DNA of 64,000 nt, taken from the NCBI RefSeq assembly GCF_900141745.1, contig NZ_FSRM01000001.1, positions 1,488,001 through 1,552,000 of the forward strand. Reading direction: 5' to 3'. Below, one piece after another: positions 56,835-64,000 of this stretch (its first letter is position 1; each line of letters opens with the position of its first letter). The position numbers were made by a program, and so were the translations under genes. The stretch comes from Paraburkholderia phenazinium (lineage in GTDB: Bacteria; Pseudomonadota; Gammaproteobacteria; Burkholderiales; Burkholderiaceae). The notes below the pieces were generated by a model. That model searched no databases, was not told where the DNA came from, and was given only the letters and a program-made list of their open reading frames with translations.

Positions 56835-59800
56835 TCAGACGGCCGCGCGGCGCTGGCCGCGTGTGCGCATCCACGACTGCAGGCGGTCGATGTAGAGATA
56901 CACGACCGGCGTCGTATAGAGCGTCAGCATCTGGCTGACGATCAGGCCGCCCACAATCGAAATGCCCAGCGGCCGGCGCAGATCGGCGCCCTCTCCGTGG
57001 CCGAAAGCTAGCGGCAAGGCGCCGAGCAGCGCTGCGAAGGTGGTCATCATGATCGGGCGGAAGCGCATCAGACTGGCGTGATAGATCGCGTCGCGCGACG
57101 ACATGCCCTCGCGTGTGGCATCGATCGCGAAATCCACCATCATGATCGCGTTTTTCTTGACGATGCCGATCAGCAGGATCACGCCGATCAGCGACATCAC
57201 CGTGAACTCGATATGGAATGCCATCAGCGCGAGCAGCGCACCGACGCCCGCCGACGGCAGCGTCGAGAGAATCGTCAGCGGATGGGCATAGCTCTCGTAG
57301 AGGATGCCGAGCACGATATACACGGCCGCGAGCGCCGCCAGAATCAGCAGCGGCTCGTCCGAGAGCGATTGCTGGAAGGTGCGCGCCGTGCCCTGAAAGC
57401 CGCCGTGAATTGTGCCCGGCATGCGAATCTCCGCCATGGTCCGGTCGATCGCGGCGACCGCTGTAGAGAGCGGTTCGCCGGGCGGCAGGTTGAACGAGAT
57501 CGTGGTGGCGACAAAGTCACCCTGGTGATTGACGCCGAGCGGCGTGTGACCCGGATCCCATCGCGCAAACGTGCTGAACGGAATCATGGTCTCCTGCGCG
57601 GTGCTGACCGAGGTGCCTGCGGATGCGCTCGAGTGTCCGCTTGCCGCCAGCGAGTTGATGGCGAGGTTGCGTGCCGAGTCGGCCGCGATGGCAGCCGCGC
57701 TGGTCGCGCTGCTCGAGGTACTGCTGGAGCTGCCTGAACTGGCCGAGCCGCCGCCGGACGATGCACCTCCACCCCCTGACCCGGCGCCGGCCAAAGCGAA
57801 GGGCGTGGCCGCGGGTGTCGAAGGCGAGCCGCTGATCGTGGCCGACGTGCCGGCGCTACTGGCAGCCGAAGCCAACGCCTCTGCCGCAGTGGACTGGATA
57901 CCGACCGCCGGCGTGCTGGACGGCGGAGGCGGTTGGGTCGGCGTGGCGGTGCCGCCGGCTGTTGCCGTCGGGCCGGTGCCGGTGACAGTCATCGCCGGAT
58001 TCGACGAGCCTCCCGAACCGGAACCTGACGAGCTCGCTGCCGTCGTTACCGTGCCTGCCACCGCATTGGTCGACTGTGTGCCGCTCGGCGTGCCTGCTGA
58101 GGTACTTACGTACAGTTCATCGAGCGTTTCCGGGTATTGCCAGTAACGCGGCGCCACTTCCATGACGACGTAGTACTGGTTCAGCGGGTTATAGATGGTG
58201 GACACGAGCCGTTGACCGTATGCGTCGTAGAGCGTGTTGTCGATCTGCGCGGGGGTGATGCCGAGGCGCGCGGCCGTGCCGCGATCGATATCGACGTTCG
58301 CTTCGAGGCCGCCTTGCTGCTGGTCCGAATTGACGTCCTCCAGCTCGGGCACGTTTTGCAGCGCCTGCGTGAGGCGCGGCGCCCATTGATAGAGTTCGGT
58401 AGTCGAATCGCCGAGCAGCGTGAACTGATACTGCGCGTTGCTCTGCCGTCCGCCGACGCGGATATCCTGCACCGCTTGCAGATAGAGTCTGCCGCCGGGC
58501 ACGGCATTGAGTTTCGGCCGCAGCCGCGCGATGACCTCGTCGGCCGTTTCGGCGCGTTGCGACAGCGGCTTCAATGCGACGTAGACGGAACCGGTGTTGG
58601 TCTGCCGGCCGCCTGTAAAGCCGACGACGCTATCCACCGCGGGGTCGTCGCCGATAATCTTCATGAGTTGCCTGAGCTTCGGGCCCATGGCCTGGAACGA
58701 AGTGTCCTGATCAGCCTGAATGCCGCCGATCAGACGCCCCGTGTCCTCCTGCGGAAAGAAGCCCTTGGGAATCACCGTGTAGAGATAGACGTTTAGCACG
58801 ATCGTTGCCACTAGCGTCATGAGCAGCAGAAACGGATGACGTAGCGACCATTCGAGCGAGCGCGCGTAACCGTCGTTCAGTCGTTGCAATGGCACGGCAA
58901 ACAGGCGGCCGATGCGCGTCGGGTTTTTCGGGCCGGCCGTGCGCAGCAGGCGCGAACACATCACCGGCGTCGTCGTGAGCGAGACCACCAGCGAGACGGC
59001 AATCGCGAGCGACAGCGTCACGGCGAATTCGCGGAACAGCCGTCCGATGATGCCGCTCATCAGCAGAATCGGGATGAACACGGCCACCAGCGAAATCGAA
59101 ATCGACAGCACGGTGAAGCCCACTTCGCGGGCGCCGACCAGGGCCGCCTGCATGCGCGGCATGCCGTCCTCCATGTGGCGCGCGATATTTTCGAGCACGA
59201 CGATCGCGTCGTCGACGACGAAACCGGTTGCAATGGTCAAGGCCATCAGCGAGAGGTTGTCGATCGAATAGCCGAACAGGTACATGAAACTGAAAGTGCC
59301 GATGATCGACACCGGCACCGCCGCGGTAGGGATCAGTGCCGCGCGTCCGCTGCCGAGGAAGATAAACACTACGAGGATCACGAGTCCCACCGCGACTATC
59401 AGCGTCGCTTCCGTATCGTGCAGCGAAGCGCGGATGGTGGTGGAACGGTCAGACGCTTCGATCACGTCGACGTCGGCGGGCAACGCGGGTTTCAGTTGCT
59501 CGATCTGTTTGCGCACGGCGTCGACCGTGCTGATGATGTTCGCGCCCGGCTGGCGGTACAGCATCACGAGTACGGCTGGCTGATTGTTGCGGGCGAGGCC
59601 GAGATTGCGCAGGTCCTCGACCGAATCGACGATCTCGCCGACGTCCGAGAGCTTGACCCCCGCGCCGTTGCGATACGCGATGATCAGATCCTTGTACTGG
59701 TCCGCTATGCGTGCCTGATCGTTGGCGTAGAGCTGATAACGCTCGCCGTAGCTTTCGATGATGCCTTTGGGGCTGTTGGCATTGGCAGACGCGAGCGCAG

Positions 59801-60416
59801 CCCGTACGTCCTCAAGACCGATGCCGTAGTGATACAGCGCGGTCGGATTCAGCTCGACGCGCACGGCTGGGTTGGCAGAACCGTTGACATCGACTTCGCC
59901 GATGCCGGGCAATTGCGATAACGACTGCGCGAGGATCGTCGAGGCCAGATCGTAGAGTCTGGCGCGCGGCAGCGTGTGCGAGGTGAGCGCGAGAATCAGG
60001 ATCGGCGCGTCGGACGGATTGACCTTGTGATACGTCGGGTTGCTGCGCAGGCTCGCCGGCAGATCCGCGCGAGCTGCATTGATGGCGGCCTGCACATCGC
60101 GCGCAGCGCCATTGATGTCGCGATCGAGTCCGAACTGCAAGGTGACACGCGACGAACCCACCGTGCTTTGCGAGGTCATTTCGGTGACGTCGGCAATCTG
60201 TCCGAGGTGACGCTCAAGCGGACTGGCAACGCTGTTAGCGACCGTATCGGGACTCGCTCCGGGCAGGCTCGCCTGCACCGAGATGGTCGGAAAGTCGACC
60301 TGCGGCAACGGAGCGACCGGAAGCTTGACGAATGCAAATATACCGGCGAGCGCCACGCCTATCGAAAGCAGCGTGGTCGCAACGGGGCGTTCGATAAAGG
60401 GACGTGAGAGATTCAT
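56835..60416 (-). CDS. RND efflux permease (MdtC/MuxC-like) with low-complexity insert
   Basis: A 1193-residue inner-membrane proton-driven exporter of the HAE-1 group. It shows [20 protein letters not shown] at the start, [20 protein letters not shown] with the helix-4 Asp pair, and [20 protein letters not shown] and [17 protein letters not shown] near the end. Relatives such as MdtC have about 1030 residues. The excess is one Ser/Gly/Ala/Thr/Pro insert of about 165 residues (about 772-938) in the second periplasmic loop, where MdtC has a tight turn before its PLSS...F(A/P)PLSINH segment. No membrane-fusion protein or outer-membrane factor gene is adjacent, so partners must be elsewhere. Confidence 0.9.
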   Translation of the reverse strand: MNLSRPFIERPVATTLLSIGVALAGIFAFVKLPVAPLPQVDFPTISVQASLPGASPDTVANSVASPLERHLGQIADVTEMTSQSTVGSSRVTLQFGLDRDINGAARDVQAAINAARADLPASLRSNPTYHKVNPSDAPILILALTSHTLPRARLYDLASTILAQSLSQLPGIGEVDVNGSANPAVRVELNPTALYHYGIGLEDVRAALASANANSPKGIIESYGERYQLYANDQARIADQYKDLIIAYRNGAGVKLSDVGEIVDSVEDLRNLGLARNNQPAVLVMLYRQPGANIISTVDAVRKQIEQLKPALPADVDVIEASDRSTTIRASLHDTEATLIVAVGLVILVVFIFLGSGRAALIPTAAVPVSIIGTFSFMYLFGYSIDNLSLMALTIATGFVVDDAIVVLENIARHMEDGMPRMQAALVGAREVGFTVLSISISLVAVFIPILLMSGIIGRLFREFAVTLSLAIAVSLVVSLTTTPVMCSRLLRTAGPKNPTRIGRLFAVPLQRLNDGYARSLEWSLRHPFLLLMTLVATIVLNVYLYTVIPKGFFPQEDTGRLIGGIQADQDTSFQAMGPKLRQLMKIIGDDPAVDSVVGFTGGRQTNTGSVYVALKPLSQRAETADEVIARLRPKLNAVPGGRLYLQAVQDIRVGGRQSNAQYQFTLLGDSTTELYQWAPRLTQALQNVPELEDVNSDQQQGGLEANVDIDRGTAARLGITPAQIDNTLYDAYGQRLVSTIYNPLNQYYVVMEVAPRYWQYPETLDELYVSTSAGTPSGTQSTNAVAGTVTTAASSSGSGSGGSSNPAMTVTGTGPTATAGGTATPTQPPPPSSTPAVGIQSTAAEALASAASSAGTSATISGSPSTPAATPFALAGAGSGGGGASSGGGSASSGSSSSTSSSATSAAAIAADSARNLAINSLAASGHSSASAGTSVSTAQETMIPFSTFARWDPGHTPLGVNHQGDFVATTISFNLPPGEPLSTAVAAIDRTMAEIRMPGTIHGGFQGTARTFQQSLSDEPLLILAALAAVYIVLGILYESYAHPLTILSTLPSAGVGALLALMAFHIEFTVMSLIGVILLIGIVKKNAIMMVDFAIDATREGMSSRDAIYHASLMRFRPIMMTTFAALLGALPLAFGHGEGADLRRPLGISIVGGLIVSQMLTLYTTPVVYLYIDRLQSWMRTRGQRRAAV

Positions 60417-60742
60417 CGGCAGGACGCGTGTGCTGGCAAGGCAGCGTCTGACGATGTTAGAAGATGGGGATCTTGCAGGCGTTACGTATGTTTTTCAGCC
60501 GGTTACGAAGTAACCGCAGAGAAATAATGGCGAGGAATAACGCTCATGTAATTCTACGAAACATTGACGAAATTCCATGAAGAGCAAATCGCTCTACACT
60601 GCAATTGCCTCTCCCAAGGAGGCATCGGTGGAAGGTCTTATATTTGCCCGCTTCGTGCGGGCATTTTTTTGGCTCCGCCACCGGATGCCACCAACGTGCA
60701 AGGCGGCGCGCCACGCGTCGTTAGAGCGCGGCGTGCATGCGC
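60417..60742. other. Gap upstream of the RND permease
   Basis: About 325 bases without a protein gene. Its left part should hold the RND promoter (minus); its right part holds a plus-strand chain of hairpins ending in a terminator (next entry). Confidence 0.4.
60580..60670 (+). ncRNA. Candidate small RNA with terminator
   Basis: Three hairpins follow in about 90 bases: AGAGC-AAATC-GCTCT (60582-60596), TGCCTC with GAGGCA (60606-60624), and a rho-independent terminator GCCCGC-TTCGT-GCGGGC (60646-60662) with seven T's. No gene lies upstream on this strand for the terminator to serve (the nearest, at 56209-56736, has its own). A clear promoter was not found, so the 5' end is a guess. Confidence 0.4.
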
Positions 60743-60943
60743 CTAGCGGCGCCAGCCACCACCCCAGCCGCCGCCTACTCCGATCCCTACGTCGACCGCT
60801 GGGGCCGCGTAGTATCCTGGCGCAGCATAGTATCCGTAGCCCGGCGCCGGCGCATAGCCGTACGGCGTCGGTGCGACGATGCAGCCGCTGAGGCTGGCCG
60901 CGATTGCTACGAGTGAGGCGAGGGCGATAAGTCTTCTGGTCAT
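60743..60943 (-). CDS. Small Tyr/Gly/Pro-rich lipoprotein
   Basis: A 66-residue lipoprotein (lipobox ASLSGC, Cys at about 21) with a mature part of aromatic repeats (YGYAPAPGYGYYAAPGYYAAP) and a Gly/Trp end (GGGWGGGWRR). ATG 60943 follows an AAGGAGAATTC site. Function unknown; it resembles the one at 52523-52654 in type. Confidence 0.72.
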   Translation of the reverse strand: MTRRLIALASLVAIAASLSGCIVAPTPYGYAPAPGYGYYAAPGYYAAPAVDVGIGVGGGWGGGWRR

Positions 60944-61262
60944 GATGAATTCTCCTTTTGGATATTGGAGCACGGCGCAGCTTCATTCGTGCGGCCACGC
61001 GTGTGACGGTGCGTTACGACGCGAACGAGGCCGATTCCCGGCGCAAGGCGGCAGCACTGTGTGGGCCGCGTCATAAGGGGCGAGCCCCATTTACAGATGC
61101 TTACGTTCGACACATGTCAGAGGAATGGAATGCGGCGAACCCCGACAAACACGTGCTGGTGTCGCAGCAAAGTTGCGGAAAACCCCGGGTGTTGCGCGCG
61201 CGCGACCTTGTAGCGCGAGCGGCGTTGATATGATGGCGTTACTGTTCCTCGGAGCGGCAATC
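60944..61262. other. Gap between lipoprotein and small hypothetical gene
   Basis: About 320 bases; apart from expected promoters, nothing specific was seen. Longer readings of the next gene extend into it but lack a ribosome site. Confidence 0.3.
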
Positions 61263-61493
61263 ATGGCGATCAGAGATTTGACTAAAAGCGAGCGGCTGCA
61301 TGCCGCCATCGCCGAAGCACGCAAGCTGGCAGACAGCGGTGCGTATCACGACTACACCGATATCGAATACGTGTTGCGCTTCGATCACGGGCTATCGGAT
61401 GTCTCGGCCTTGCTCGATAGTCCGGGTATACATCGCGATCTGAACCTCCGTTGCGCAGACGCGCGAGAACGGCACGTGTTGATTGCTGTGTGA
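61263..61493 (+). CDS. Small hypothetical protein
   Basis: A 76-residue polar protein beginning MAIRDLTKSERLHAAIAEAR, with one predicted helical region and an acidic middle (YHDYTDIEYVLRFDHGLSD). No known motif. ATG 61263 is preferred; a longer start at 61229 (MMALLFLGAA) would add a hydrophobic stretch. Confidence 0.55.
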   Translation: MAIRDLTKSERLHAAIAEARKLADSGAYHDYTDIEYVLRFDHGLSDVSALLDSPGIHRDLNLRCADARERHVLIAV

Positions 61494-61801
61494 ATTCGTC
61501 AGCGTGGCTCCGCGGCGGCGCTATAAAAAAGCCCGCCGGGTCGGGGCGGGCTAAAGCTGAGGAGATTCACAACAAAACCTCATGGGGGATGAGGCGTTTC
61601 CAGTGTAGGTGCGCGCGACGCGTCCTGGGTTTCATCTGCTCTTACAGCTATTACGCTTCGTGACGAGTGTTATTTTCTTCACGTGGATCGCCAGTCTCCG
61701 CGAGCGATATTCAACACGCGTTCCCATGAACGAGACACTGTTTTCCCAACTACATGACGCGCTATCCGACGATGGCGCCATTACCGAATGGAGTCGCCTT
61801 C
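61494..61801. other. Gap with a minus-strand hairpin locus
   Basis: About 310 bases. The left part carries a minus-strand terminator and a second hairpin (see the candidate RNA). The right part holds a 28-codon open frame (61726-61812) that overlaps the start of the RidA gene; its reality is uncertain. Confidence 0.35.
61524..61595 (-). ncRNA. Candidate small RNA (minus strand)
   Basis: On the minus strand a hairpin CCTCAT/ATGAGG (61594-61578) is followed by a single-stranded TTTTGTTGTGAATCTCCTC region, then a terminator AGCCCGCC/GGCGGGCT (61552-61530) and six T's. The CUCCUC stretch could pair with ribosome-binding sites. TACACT (61607-61602) is a possible -10 box, but no good -35 is seen. 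No minus-strand gene lies just upstream to need this terminator. Confidence 0.4.
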
Positions 61802-62206
61802 ATGGCTGGTAACGAACACGACGCGCGCGTGCCGCACACCGCTAACCCCGCTGGTCTCGCTACGCCAGGCGGGCACTATAGTCACGTCGCGACGGGCAAT
61901 GGTCTCGTGTTCGTATCGGGGCAATTGCCGATCGACGCCCAGGGCCGCAAGCTCACGGACGCGTCGTTCGAAGTCCAGGCCGAACAGGTGTTGACGAATC
62001 TCAAGACGGCGCTGGAAAGCGCCGGCAGCAGCATCGGGCAACTGCTCCAGGTGCGTGTGTATATCGTGGATGTCGAGCACTGGGCGAGCTTCAACCAGAT
62101 TTATGCACGCTGGGCCGGCGAGGCAAAGCCGGCTCGCGCCGTTGTGCCGGTGAGTGCGCTTCACTTTGGCCTGCAGATCGAAATCGAGGCAACGGCTTTG
62201 GCTTAG
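61802..62206 (+). CDS. RidA/YjgF-family protein
   Basis: A 134-residue protein with the RidA pattern: GHYSHVATGNGLVFVSGQLP (about 20-39), QAEQVLTNLKTALESAGSS and QVRVYIVDVEHWASFNQIY, ending PARAVVPVSALHFGLQIEIE with the catalytic Arg region. RidA proteins hydrolyse reactive enamine/imine intermediates from amino-acid deamination. The start is uncertain: ATG 61802 or an upstream ATG at 61754. Confidence 0.85.
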   Translation: MAGNEHDARVPHTANPAGLATPGGHYSHVATGNGLVFVSGQLPIDAQGRKLTDASFEVQAEQVLTNLKTALESAGSSIGQLLQVRVYIVDVEHWASFNQIYARWAGEAKPARAVVPVSALHFGLQIEIEATALA

Positions 62207-62254
62207 GTTGTCCGCTTTGCCGACTTCTCAGATTCTGAAGGGATGACGGTATCG

Positions 62255-62689
62255 CTAGTCGTGCTGCTTCGCCAGCAAAGCATGCAGCGATCTGAAGCCG
62301 ACCCATCCCCAGTAGACCCGGTGATGGACGATCAATCCGGCGGCGATATCCATCATCTCCACCAGATCGACCTGATCGCCGTCCGGAGTCTGCCGCGGAT
62401 ACTCCCACGTGAGTTGTGTGCCGTTGCAGAAGAAGGTGCCGGTGCGGTACCAGCGGCCCAGGTCGTTAGGTGGGGCGCGCAGGCCGGCGGCGAAGAACGA
62501 TGTGATCGCCGTTTTGCCGGTCAGGATGCCGCTCTGGTTCTCCGGCAAGGTGGCGAGGGTCAGCGGACTTTCGAAGATGGCTTCTTCAGCGTACAGCGCC
62601 ATTAGCGCGTCCAGGTCGCGGCTCTTGACCGATTCGTGCCATTGCTCGTAGATGTGGCGAATCTCGGCTTGTGTGGCCTCTATGGTCAT
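62255..62689 (-). CDS. SnoaL-like / NTF2-fold protein
   Basis: A 144-residue protein with the SnoaL/NTF2-like start EATQAEIRHIYEQWHESVKS and DLDALMALYAEEAIFESPL, then GKTAITSFFAAGL, matching small cone-fold enzymes or binding proteins. Substrate unknown. It is convergent with the RidA gene. Confidence 0.78.
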   Translation of the reverse strand: MTIEATQAEIRHIYEQWHESVKSRDLDALMALYAEEAIFESPLTLATLPENQSGILTGKTAITSFFAAGLRAPPNDLGRWYRTGTFFCNGTQLTWEYPRQTPDGDQVDLVEMMDIAAGLIVHHRVYWGWVGFRSLHALLAKQHD

Positions 62690-62870
62690 GATCGGCTTCC
62701 GTCGTCGTGGTGGGACTTTGAGTCTAGGGCGTCCCCTGACGGAATGTTTCGATGCGTGACGAACGATGCGACCGGTTCGAACGTGCGGTGGCCTTTGTGG
62801 CCGCAGTCGCGGGGTGTGAAGCGTGAGGTATTTAGACGGGGGGCGCGGTTGCGTTTTCTAGACGAGTGCC

Positions 62871-63320
62871 TTAGTGAATCACAAGCGCGTTCACTTGCGC
62901 GTTGCCCGCACCCGACACGATGTTCAACCCAACATTGCCGCTTACATGCGACAACGCGCCGGCTCCCAGCGTTGCACTGCTGCTACCGCTGACCGACGCG
63001 GTGGCGCGTGCATCCTGCAGCGTGTTGACATCGGCGGATGGCGAACTGACCAGCGCGATCTGATTGGCCTGCGCATTCAGCGCGCCCGCTGCGACATTGA
63101 CGCCGACGTTACCGGTCGCCCCACGCAACACGTCTGCGCCGACGGATACGGTCGTCGTTGACGACGTCGCCGTGCCGGTGGTTTGCTGGACGGTCGAAAG
63201 CGTCGTGCCGCCGAATAGCGTGGCGGCGTCCGGATCGGTGGAAGCCAGCGCGTTCACCAACGCAGGCGAAGCGCCAATGCCCAGCGAGACCAGCAAGGTG
63301 ATAACGGGACGAAGGTTCAT
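62871..63320 (-). CDS. Short exported protein with two Fap-amyloid-like repeats
   Basis: A 149-residue exported protein (signal about 1-26). It carries two copies of a repeat, GNVGVNVAAGALNAQANQIA (70-89) and GNVGLNIVSGAGNAQVNALV (128-147), joined by a Ser/Ala/Thr-rich linker of about 38 residues. The motif GN(V/I)GxNxxxGxxNxQxN is the repeat of Pseudomonas functional amyloid FapB/FapC. The N-terminal third is Thr/Ser-rich. It shares a divergent promoter region with the DUF4148 gene. Amyloid formation is inferred from motif likeness only. Confidence 0.65.
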   Translation of the reverse strand: MNLRPVITLLVSLGIGASPALVNALASTDPDAATLFGGTTLSTVQQTTGTATSSTTTVSVGADVLRGATGNVGVNVAAGALNAQANQIALVSSPSADVNTLQDARATASVSGSSSATLGAGALSHVSGNVGLNIVSGAGNAQVNALVIH

Positions 63321-63459
63321 GTGTGGCTCCCAGACGAGTTTGATAATGCTCGTAGCTGTGCTATCGACCGGCTGGGTGCAAAAATTGAGTAGGGATTGTG
63401 CGGGGGCGACAGCCACCTTGCGGACCGATTGTCACGTTTGCGTGAATAGTGATTTCGCA

Positions 63460-63480
63460 ACTTAGGTATTTACCCTAAGT
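63460..63480. promoter_or_regulatory. Palindromic site between divergent exported-protein genes
   Basis: ACTTAGG-TATTTAC-CCTAAGT has 7-bp arms around 7 bases. It lies 84 bp before the DUF4148 start and about 140 bp before the Fap-like start, so it could serve both. The form resembles sites of LuxR/NarL-type response regulators, but no regulator is assigned. Confidence 0.5.
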
Positions 63481-63563
63481 CTCTTGCTTCTTAGACTGTC
63501 TTCACCTGCTGCACACAAACCGATGTGCGGCGCTGTGAAAAACAATCTTTGGAGGTAGTGATC

Positions 63564-63884
63564 ATGAAATCGCTCATTAAAGCTGTGGCCGTCGCTGTTG
63601 TTCTCGCTGCTCCCGTTGTGTCCTTCGCCCAGACCAGTCAGCCTGTTACGCGGGCTCAGGTTCGCGCTGAACTCGTCCAGCTCGAAAAGGCTGGTTACAA
63701 TCCGGCCCGCAGCGGCAGAGACCCGTATTACCCGGCGGACATCCAAGCAGCGGAAGCTCGCGTAGCTGCCGAAAATGGTTCTACTAGCGGTGTCGGTGGC
63801 GCGGTGAACGGCTCGTCGGAATCGGGCGCGGTTGCAGCTCCGGCATTGGGTGGCCCGCGTTCGGTTGTTGACTCTGGTCACTAA
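63564..63884 (+). CDS. DUF4148 exported protein
   Basis: A 106-residue exported protein with a signal peptide (to about 23, SFAQ) and the DUF4148 pattern RAQVRAELVQLEKAGYNPARSG...YYPADIQAAEARVAAE. Burkholderia genomes hold many copies; function unknown. A TTGGAGGTAGTG ribosome site precedes the ATG. It diverges from the Fap-like gene. Confidence 0.85.
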   Translation: MKSLIKAVAVAVVLAAPVVSFAQTSQPVTRAQVRAELVQLEKAGYNPARSGRDPYYPADIQAAEARVAAENGSTSGVGGAVNGSSESGAVAAPALGGPRSVVDSGH

Positions 63885-64000
63885 TCAGTCAGATCGGCGA
63901 GCCGTTGGCAATTTATCCGGTTGCTAACGTCGCTTACTGAGCGCGCAGTATCGTCTGCGCGTCCTCATCTTTTTAAATGGTCCACGACCACTGCCGTGCA

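Noticed and set aside
57571..58146. 191-codon plus-strand frame opposite the RND insert
   Set aside because: Ala/Val/Pro-rich mirror of the Ser/Gly-rich insert; antisense to a conserved gene.

Overview
The window is a chromosomal segment of a high-GC betaproteobacterium, most likely Paraburkholderia or close Burkholderia. The evidence is a glucokinase fused to a HexR-type regulator, the gts-type sugar importer, a DUF4148 protein, YXWGXW and Gly-zipper envelope proteins, OmpC-like porins, and gene orders typical of the group. No prophage, CRISPR array or intact insertion sequence was seen. Both edges are open; the left edge cuts a minus-strand gene.

Region 1 (1-11.7 kb) is a glucose module. 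Minus-strand zwf, pgl and a glk-hexR fusion diverge from a plus-strand sugar ABC importer (gtsABCD). A 17-bp HexR-type palindrome (6814-6830) lies inside two overlapping divergent sigma70-like promoters, so one operator could control both arms and the regulator's own operon. Before it come an EVE-like protein, a Bcr/CflA exporter and a pair of about 250-bp inverted repeats filling the gap between convergent genes.

Region 2 (11.7-19.2 kb) is accessory. A second, diverged copy of glk-hexR carries a damaged nucleotide-binding loop and an altered DNA-recognition helix. Behind it lie a truncated pgl pseudogene with an in-frame stop, a decayed IS3-family transposase fragment, and about 1 kb of AT-richer DNA. 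A porin, a BON-domain protein and a second, divergent G6PDH follow.

Region 3 (19.5-35.4 kb) holds an amino-acid ABC importer with an IclR regulator, a trxB-smr-TRIC-channel group, and the ftsK-lolA-rarA-serS backbone ending in tRNA-Ser(CGA). The backbone is interrupted between lolA and rarA by about 2.4 kb of opposite-strand DNA. That insert carries an NCS1 transporter and a two-gene unit that looks like an unusual HicA-like toxin with a helix-turn-helix antitoxin; this unit is the best candidate for an under-described system.

Region 4 (35.5-64 kb) is mainly envelope and housekeeping. It holds a lipid-modification cluster (FAD oxidoreductase, DUF1365, Cfa, chalcone-isomerase-like), mntH with a Tat-exported ferritin-like protein, map, minCDE, a ClC channel, waaC, an MHS-type transporter and several tiny Tyr/Gly-rich exported proteins. 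An RND permease with an inserted low-complexity segment of about 165 residues, a RidA protein, a short protein with two Fap-amyloid-like repeats and a DUF4148 protein complete it. Two hairpin-plus-U-tract loci near 60.6 and 61.5 kb are candidate small RNAs.
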